Of a stretch of DNA of 64,000 bases, positions 55,713-64,000 are shown in pieces (the first letter of the stretch is position 1; each line of letters starts with the position of its first letter). Below the pieces are notes generated by a model. That model saw nothing but the letters and a program-made list of their open reading frames with translations. It ran no database searches and had not been told where the DNA came from. The stretch is from Mesostigma viride (Eukaryota > Streptophyta > Mesostigmatophyceae > Mesostigmatales > Mesostigmataceae), in NCBI GenBank assembly GCA_009746045.1, contig RPFO01000130.1, positions 395,808 to 459,807 on the forward strand. Direction: 5' to 3'. The position numbers were made by a program, and so were the translations under genes.

Positions 55713-56604
55713 CATCCATCCATCCATCCATCCATCCATCCATCCATCCATCCATCCATCCATCCATCCATCCATCCATCCATCCATCCATCCATCCATC
55801 CATCCATCCATCCATCCATCCATCCATCCATCCATCCATCCATCCATCCATCCATCCATCCATCCATCCATCCATCCATCCATCCATCCATCCATCCATC
55901 CATCCATCCATCCATCCATCCATCCATCCATCCATCCATCCATCCATCCATCCATCCATCCATCCATCCATCCATCCATCCATCCATCCATCCATCCATC
56001 CATCCATCCATCCATCCATCCATCCATCCATCCATCCATCCATCCATCCATCCATCCATCCATCCATCCATCCATCCATCCATCCATCCATCCATCCATC
56101 CATCCATCCATCCATCCATCCATCCATCCATCCATCCATCCATCCATCCATCCATCCATCCATCCATCCATCCATCCATCCATCCATCCATCCATCCCAT
56201 CCATCCATCCATCCATCCATCCATCCATCCATCCATCCATCCATCCATCCATCCATCCATCCATCCATCCATCCATCCATCCATCCATCCATCCATCCAT
56301 CCATCCATCCATCCATCCATCCATCCATCCATCCATCCATCCATCCATCCATCCATCCATCCATCCATCCATCCATCCATCCATCCATCCATCCATCCAT
56401 CCATCCATCCATCCATCCATCCATCCATCCATCCATCCATCCATCCATCCATCCATCCATCCATCCATCCATCCATCCATCCATCCATCCATCCATCCAT
56501 CCATCCATCCATCCATCCATCCATCCATCCATCCATCCATCCATCCATCCATCCATCCATCCATCCATCCATCCATCCATCCATCCATCCATCCATCCAT
56601 CCAT
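55713..56604 (+). repeat. (CATC)n microsatellite, about 890 bp
   Basis: Pure four-base repeat with one break of register at about 56196 (TCCATCCCATCC). It gives long artefactual reading frames on both strands (repeating HPSI and DGWM). It abuts the second SINE-like copy. Confidence 0.97.
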
Positions 56605-56611
56605 TGATCGG

Positions 56612-56985
56612 GGTATAGTCCTAGTACAGCCATGCTACGTCCTGGCTATGATGAGATTACTTGCCCACGCTCCTAGTGTTATGCCATGCTCACATGGGTC
56701 TTATTGCACCCACAGATTGCCGGATCGTTAGCGTGTCCGTTTAGCTAGCGTTCCCGAATGCAGCTGTGGCATGCCTTAGGCATGAAGGAGACTGGGGGTC
56801 TCTGCCCTTTCTCCTGTTGTGCACACACAGGGATTAAAAGCACTTCGGTGCTCCGTGACTCCCCAACAGGAGCACGTGTTTAATTAATTAATTAATTAAT
56901 TAATCGGGGTTAGCTAATGCTCCTTGACTCCCTAATGGGGGCATGAGTTTAATAAATGAATTAAGTAGTTAGTTAATTAATCAGG
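56612..56985 (+). mobile_element. Second SINE-like copy plus a third tail fragment
   Basis: 56620-56905 matches 51480-51755 closely and ends in (TTAA)n. 56905-56985 is a further diverged tail (TGACTCCCTAATGGGGGCAT, then TTAATAAATG). The upstream part is replaced by the CATC array. Confidence 0.7.
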
Positions 56986-58635
56986 TTGATTCAGATGAGG
57001 TCTGTGCTGGTTCCTTGTGGACTGGCCAGCCAGGGAGATATCTTCTTACATGGTCAGGCCCTTGCCGACCATGTAAGAACCTGTTAGGCGACGCAGTGGC
57101 CAACATTGGACATACCGCCATATCAAAGAGACAACCACGCAGGCCAGAAATCGGGAGAATCCGGACCATGGTAGCTCGAGCCTGCCGTTATCTTTTCCGC
57201 GTTTTCGAGTCGTTCAGGATGATGAAGATGAATGGTGATGGAAATGTGTATCCTTGTGCATTGAAATTATGGCTGGCTTACGTGTGGAGCGACTAGATGA
57301 CCTAGACGGTGGGGCCGGAAACAGCATGCTTGATCAGGGCGTGTGTTTCTAGCCTAACTGGCCGGGAGTGTCTAGTGGTGAGCACCATTGCTGCGATCGC
57401 TCTCCCACCATTTACGAGGAAATACCCGCAAATGGAAAACCACTGAAAAGGTCTAGCTAGTCAGTCATCACGTTAGCCATGCCGTGATTCCAAACGTCCA
57501 AGAACTGCACACGGTGCAAAGGCAAAAAGCCGGAGGACAGCACTTTCAAATGTGCGGCGGGAACCAAAAGCCCGCGGATGCCAGAAAACATCGTGTTGCG
57601 GCAGCGACGCGACGATGTGGACAACGAATCCAGTGCCAAGCTCGGAACGGCCGCAAAGGAGATCTGGCATCACATATGTTTGTCTCCGCGATATGATTTT
57701 AGCTGACATGCAGAGCACAGACACTGTTGGCGTCATCCGCTCAACCCCTCTTATTCAGACATGGGACCTCGGATGTGTAGGATTAGTAGCGTTGCCCAGG
57801 CGGACATTGTCAAAGACTACGACCCCCCAGTTGTGGGTCCTAGGAAATTTAACAAGCATGATTGTCTCCTTGTTGATAGGCATTAATTAATCCTTGATGA
57901 TAGGCATTGCTTGCGTGCAAGATTAGCTCGAGGCCCATATTTTAGACTACTAGCTGAGCTGTGGACATACATGTTGTTATTGACGTCTTGACGGATATTG
58001 ACGTCTTGGGGTGACTTCCACTATATCTTCTTTGGGGAATTCAGAGATCCCGGTCCCCCAACATGGACATGAGACTAATTAAAATCAATTAATCAATGTC
58101 ATGAATAGAGCGCGTTCATGACGTTCAGTCATGAACAGAGCCCTAACCTTAAACACATAAGAAAACAATTATGGCGGGCCATGTGACCAATGTAAGAAGC
58201 TTAGCCCCCAAACATATTGTTGTCTCACGTAATGAATCACTTGCTGATCAACAAATCGATGGTTATCTCATAGGCACAATGTACCTCTGACCATCATTGC
58301 TGGCCCATGCATGCATGCACCAATGGCAGCCTACATGACACATACATCGCTTATTTGCCATGTAAAAAATGCGACAAAGTGTCCATATAGGTACTCATAG
58401 ATTAGCACAAATTCCTTAGCACGATGTGGACAACTTTACTTAACGGTGAAAGCCTGTCTCGCCCTTATTGCCTTGAGGGTTCCCGGCGATAGGTCCTGTC
58501 TGTTGGTCGACATTTTTCTTTTGCAGCTGGCCATCGTCGGTAGGTATGAATGATCTCGATGCTAGCAATTACGATGATGATACCCGAGGTAGTCTATACC
58601 TAGGATCGAGAGCTTCTTCTTGTATGGCAATGCCG
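56986..58635. other. No gene recognised
   Basis: Short ORFs without domains. A local inverted pair CTTACATGGTC...GACCATGTAAG lies near 57045-57075. Confidence 0.45.
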
Positions 58636-58639
58636 GCAG

Positions 58640-59350
58640 TTAACTATTACTCCGAATAAAGAGTTAAGAGGTTGGCCCTCGGCAGTCGGCATGGCGATCA
58701 CGGAGCGATGACGGGGCGATGACGGGGCGATGACGGGGCGTTGACGCGCGTGATGAATAGGATCTGTTTGACAGGCGGCGGCTATTGGTAATATAGATTG
58801 TTGATTAAGAGAAGAGTTTAGATGTTGGCCCGTGGGCGATGACGGTGACGGCGTCACCGTCATCGCCCTCGACGGGCGTCATGAATACGACCTTTTTGAT
58901 ATGCGGCGGCTATTGGTAATATAGGTCGTTGACTACTACTCCGAATACAAATGTAAAGAGTTAAGAGGTTGGCCCTCGGCTGGCTCGGCATGGCGATCAC
59001 GGGGCGATGACGGGGCGATGACGGGGCGTTGACGCGCGTGATGAATAGGATCTGTTTGATAGGCGGCGGCTATTGGTAATATAGATTGTTGATTAAGAGA
59101 AGAGTTTAGATGTTGGCCCGTCGAGGGCGATGACGGTGACGACCGTCACCGTCATCGCCCTCGACGGGCCCGATGAAAAACCGATGTTTGATATGCGGCA
59201 GCTATTGGTAGTATAGGTCGTTGACTATCACTCCGAATAAACAGTTAACAGGTTAAGGCCCTCGGCCGGGCGATGACGGGGCGATGACGGGGCGTTGACG
59301 CTCGTGATGAATAGGACCTGTTTAATAGGCGGCGGCTATCGCTAATATAT
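58640..59350 (+). repeat. ~290-bp tandem repeats with large palindromes
   Basis: About 2.4 units containing GGTTGGCCCTCGGC, runs of CGGGGCGATGA and GGCGGCGGCTATTGGTAATA. The second unit carries a 56-bp palindrome at 59115-59170 (27-bp arms, 2-base loop); the first has a shorter one at 58834-58868 (16-bp arms). Confidence 0.8.
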
Positions 59351-59364
59351 AGGTCGGATATTTG

Positions 59365-59812
59365 TGTAGCACCCCCCTCCTTCCCACGGCAGGTACGCAG
59401 CGACTCGCTGTTGTGCTGGCTGCAGTTGTGTACCACCTGTACGGTTTTTGTGTACCACCTCCCTCCTTCCCACGGCAGGTACGCAGCGACTCGCTGTTGT
59501 GCTGGCTGCAGTTGTGTACCACCTGTACGGTATTTGTGTACACCCCCCTCCTTCCCACGGCAGGTACGCAGCGACTCGCTGTTGTGCTGGCTGCAGTTGT
59601 GTACCACCTGTACGGTTTTTGTGTACCACCTCCCTCCTTCCCACGGCAGGTACGCAGCGACTCGCTGTTGTGCTGGCTGCAGTTGTGTACCACCTGTACG
59701 GTATTTGTGTACCACCCCCCTCCTTCCCACGGCAGGTACGCAGCGCCCGGCTGTTGTCCTGGCTGCAGTTGTGTATGTACCACCTGTACGGTATTTGTGT
59801 ACCACCACCCTC
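59365..59812 (+). repeat. ~88-bp minisatellite, about five units
   Basis: Units contain TTCCCACGGCAGGTACGCAG and GCTGCAGTTGTGTACCACCT, with the last unit diverged. Overlapping open frames on both strands arise from the repeat. Confidence 0.9.
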
Positions 59813-60916
<1,104 letters not shown>

Positions 60917-60969
60917 TCCCACCCCCGCTCTCTTGTCCCTCCCGCACCCCTCCTCTCTCTTTCCCTTTT

Positions 60970-61091
60970 CCTTGGCTGTTGAGAAGGACTGGGGTGAAAA
61001 CTCCAGACCGTTGGTGGCTGCCTTCAAGCAGGAAGTTTCAAGGATCAACAAGTTTTTGTGAGCTGTCTGATATGGTCACTGCTGCGACAAA
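60970..61091 (+). pseudogene. Possible broken exon with GTGAGT donor
   Basis: The frame EKDWGENSRPLVAAFKQEVS then RINKFL ends at TGA; the next frame gives ELSDMVTAATK followed by a GTGAGT donor at 61092. It may be a decayed host-gene exon. The family cannot be named with confidence. Confidence 0.25.
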
Positions 61092-61638
61092 GGTGAGTTA
61101 TCTTGTTTTTCATGTAATTTTTTTGCTGTAGCTAGGTAAGCCGGCCATTTTGTACTCCCCTTTCTTTTGCTCTCACGATTTATTCTTGTTGTGGTTTATA
61201 TGGTCCCGTTAAGTGGCATGCATTATCATTATCCACATTAGTGTGAGAAACCATCCGCAGTGTTGTAGCTTGCATCTATAACAACAGTTTTTGCTGCCGC
61301 CGCCACTGCTATTACCAACATTAAGTCATTCTTGCTTTCTAAGCACTCTTTTTCCTCTTAGGCTGTTGGTTGGGATACCAGCCACCCTTGCACGCATAAA
61401 TTCAAGCACCGGGTGCATGTGAAAACACAACCAAGGCAAGAATGTCCCCCTCTCGCAATATCCCACCCACGCAACGCACCCAATGCAGCAAGAATGGGAC
61501 CACCTTGTTGCCATGAGCTCTAGCACCGTTGCCACCCCTAGCTTTCTACTGTTCCCGTCCATCCTTATTTACACTGGCTGCTTTGCTTGCATTTCTGGCT
61601 CAGTGCCAGTTTGCACTTGCTAGCTTGCTAAGACAATA

Positions 61639-61980
61639 ATGCAGCTTGCAAACGGCAAGGGCAAGCACCCGGGTAAGAGCAAAGGCAACCGCACGAGCAA
61701 AGGAAAGGGAAACTGGAAGAGCAAGCACAAGGCCAAGGAAAGGACAAAGGCACTTGTGCTTGCCAAAAGGGCAGGCTCAAGGGAAATGACAAGGGCAAGG
61801 GCAGGGGCAGGCACAAGGGAAGCGGATAAGGGCAAGGGCAGGCGCAAGGGAAAGAGATTAGGACAAGTCAAGCACGAGGGAACGGACAAGGGCAAGGGCA
61901 GGCACAAGGGAAAAGATGAAGACAAGGGCAGGCACTAGGGAAAGGATGAGGGCAACGGCAAACACTGGGGATCAAAGGAT
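61639..61980 (+). repeat. Degenerate GGCAAGGGCAGGCACAAG repeats
   Basis: Imperfect tandem units. The Lys/Gly-rich 99-residue frame MQLANGKGKHPGKSKGN... is produced by the repeat and is doubtful as a gene. Confidence 0.7.
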
Positions 61981-62279
61981 AGGGGCAAGGGCAGATGCTA
62001 GGGTAACAGTTAGGGCAAAGGCAGGCACAAGAGAAGAATAAGGGGCCGTGAAGTATAAGTGGAAATGCGGGTGGCGACATGGGGTTCGATCGGGCCTGCT
62101 GATGCAAATGCAGATTTCAACTGCAGTGACAAACACAAGCGTAGACATAGGCAACGACAAATTCCTTGCATGCGTGCCTTGCTCTTCACCGGCTGGCTCG
62201 TTTGCTAGTTGTCTAACAGTTTCACCGATAAACATCACTTGCCATTGTAAGGTCTGCCTTGCTGCCGTGCTAGTGGGTA

Positions 62280-62515
62280 GCTGGGTGATCGTGCTTGTTC
62301 CTTGTCAAGGGAGGGATGCATGTGGAGTAGGTGGGTGGGTGTGCTTGTTCCTTGCCAAGGAAGGGATGCACAAAGGTTAGATAGGTGCACGTGCTTGTTT
62401 CTTGTCAAGGGAGGGACGCACAAAGGGTAGGTGGGGGCACATGGTTGTGCCTCGTCAAGGGCGGGATGCACGAAGGGTAGGTGGGGGCATGTGGTTGGTC
62501 CTTGTCTTTTCACCG
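62280..62515 (+). repeat. ~49-bp minisatellite, four to five units
   Basis: Units share CTTGTCAAGGGAGGGATGCA and GGTAGGTGGGTG. Confidence 0.8.
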
Positions 62516-63226
62516 CCCAAGCGATGGCGATGTAGCATGCATTATACATTTATTCGTGCATTAAAAATCACTTTCCTTACAAGCGGCCTTAGCCGACTCC
62601 ATCTGCCGTTGCCATTTCTCCGTATTGCATTGTCCGGACACGGTTTTTGTGTCGCAGGTCTTCCCCCGTAAAGGCACAAGCTGCCTGCGCGCGGAATTAT
62701 GTGCAGACACCTCGGTTTCCAACACGACGGCTTCCCGCACATATCGAGCTCTGGATGTACAACATCTTCCCCCGGCGCACTTGCTCCCGGATGGAGCTTC
62801 TGTGCGGTGCCGACATCCCCGGAGCTGTCCTAAGCACCGCATGGAAACAGTATTTCAAGCCACGAAGAGAAGCCACGAATTTGATATTGACTTGATATTG
62901 TCGTCAGAAGACTTGATATGCTATTTTCTGTGAAGGCGTTGGATTTTTGTGCATGACATGTAATCCTGCATTTAATAATGAAATTTTTTATGAAATAGGA
63001 ACTCGTCTTGCATGAGCCTTGCTGCAAATGCCATTCATTTTTTTCCCCCGGGTAAATGGGTGTTAGGGGTTAGGTTGACCGAAATGATAAGTGAAATCAA
63101 AGTGAAATTCTGATAAGTGACATGCGTACTGCAATTCAGAACGACATAGCGACATGATTGTAGTACCGGTAGTGTACGCGAGAAGCATACGACGTCGTAA
63201 CCTACGGGACCGAGTACCGGGATCGT
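62516..63226. other. No gene recognised
   Basis: Short ORFs only; it becomes part of the subterminal region of the CACTA-like element. Confidence 0.4.
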
Positions 63227-63392
63227 AAATTACCAACTCGTAAATTACTACCTCGCAAATTACTACCTCGTACCTTACTACCTCGTAAATTACTACCTCG
63301 TACATTACTACCTCGTACATTACTACCTCGTAAATTACTACCTCGTAAATTACTACCTCGTAAATTACTACCTCGTAAATTACGACGTCGGA
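63227..63392 (-). repeat. Subterminal 15-bp repeats of the CACTA-like element
   Basis: About ten head-to-tail copies of ACTACCTCGTAAATT, 90-250 bp from the right TIR. CACTA transposons usually carry such subterminal transposase-binding repeats; the same word is contained in the TIR (AATTACGAGGT). Confidence 0.8.
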
Positions 63393-63477
63393 TCTTACCT
63401 CGGATCTAACTCGTAGCTTACGAGAAAGATCCGAACTCTTATACAAACGGTATACGTAGTCTGTGCCGTAAATTACC

Positions 63478-63533
63478 ACCTCGTAATTTACGCCTCGGAT
63501 CATTTTTACTACCCTCGGACGAAAAGTATAGTG
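63478..63533 (-). repeat. Right 56-bp TIR
   Basis: Exact reverse complement of 52544-52599. Confidence 0.9.
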
Positions 63534-63535
63534 TG

Positions 63536-64000
63536 GATGAGGATATCCGCCCCGCCTGGAGTCGTCACCCCCAGCTGGGCCGCCACCGAGGTCTCACCCG
63601 CTGCGAGGGGCGGGCAGAAAAAGGCACGGAGCTCGGGCACCTTTTGGCGGCAGATCACTTTGCCCACGAGCTTGCGGAGCACCTCACCGCAGGCGATCGG
63701 GCGCACCTTGCCCTCCGTCGGGGGGGCAAGACACCCTTGAGCAGAGCGAGGAGGCGAGCGCCCGCTAACCACTCGCGCGCAGCGGGAGGAACGCGACCAG
63801 CCGCCAGGTCAATGTGGGTGTCAAAGAGAATGTCCTCGCCCCCATGCCCCACCAGGACCTCCAAGTGCTCGTAGCGCCAGCCCGACGGCCCGGTAGAGGA
63901 AGCCCGCGGGACCGCACCGTCGCATCACCTCCAGGAAGCAGTCGCGGTCCAGCCGGAGGGGGGCCGGCAGGGGGTCCGACACGCGGGGCAGCTGGAATCC
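63536..64000 (-). pseudogene. Non-LTR reverse transcriptase, N-terminal part, running off window
   Basis: The minus strand gives EWLAGARLLALLKG, then after a frame change at the G7 run near 63720, TEGKVRPIACGEVLRKLVGK, VICRQKVPEL and SVAAQLGVTTPGGADILIH. These are RT fingers motifs of non-LTR elements (RPIA-GE-LR-L; Q-GV---GG). It ends at the CACTA insertion and continues at 52543. The upstream part lies outside the window. Confidence 0.82.

Noticed and set aside
55576-56731. Long ORFs of repeating HPSI or DGWM on both strands
   Set aside because: They are translations of a pure four-base repeat; no start context or non-repeat domain.
60970-61091. Dynein heavy-chain-like or SPX-like exon
   Set aside because: Only a loose resemblance over about 25 residues with an in-frame stop; kept only as a possible broken exon.

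Overview
The window is eukaryotic nuclear DNA made almost entirely of nested mobile elements. Interrupted reading frames have GT-AG-type splice signals, there is no bacterial operon structure, and satellites, microsatellites and LTR, tyrosine-recombinase, non-LTR and TIR elements are all present. A tyrosine-recombinase retroelement with split direct repeats (the layout first described for kangaroo of Volvox) and a cytosine methyltransferase carried by an LTR retroelement (reported from streptophyte algae and dinoflagellates) suggest an alga with a large repeat-rich genome. The species cannot be named from the sequence, and no intact single-copy host gene was recognised.

Layout, 1-8233: most of a minus-strand Ty3/gypsy element, with pol running off the left edge, gag joined to it by a -1 overlap at a G run, and a small upstream ORF with a domain like RNase H1-N/viroplasmin. 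8234-30800: a kangaroo-like element (gag-like ORF, then RT-RNase H-tyrosine recombinase) whose gag-like ORF is split by about 17 kb of other elements. That insert holds a decayed Ty3-type RT-RH-integrase with a C-terminal PHD finger, a gag-integrase ORF of a divergent copia-like group, an essentially complete 6.2-kb LTR element of that same group (21100-27305, 455-bp LTRs), and a retropepsin tail fused to a C5 cytosine methyltransferase.

30801-49403: non-autonomous elements. Three 1.7-kb elements have 4-bp TTAA/TTAG target duplications and hairpin ends; two of them share Cys-rich, apparently spliced coding sequence. Two head-to-tail copies of a TGTCGCG...CGCGACA element (probably solo LTRs) lie between; one has been expanded by nine copies of a 738-bp satellite placed exactly at its TATA-like site. 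Small palindromes and a tRNA-like sequence are scattered here.

49404-64000: a minus-strand non-LTR retrotransposon (RT, CCHC motif, restriction-like endonuclease) interrupted by a SINE-like insert with a 12-bp target duplication and by an 11-kb CACTA-like element with 56-bp perfect TIRs. The CACTA-like element carries a spliced ORF, a roughly 890-bp CATC microsatellite, minisatellites and a 56-bp near-perfect palindrome.

The genes do not form one pathway. They are replication and integration machinery of separate elements, layered by successive insertions whose order can be read from the junctions.
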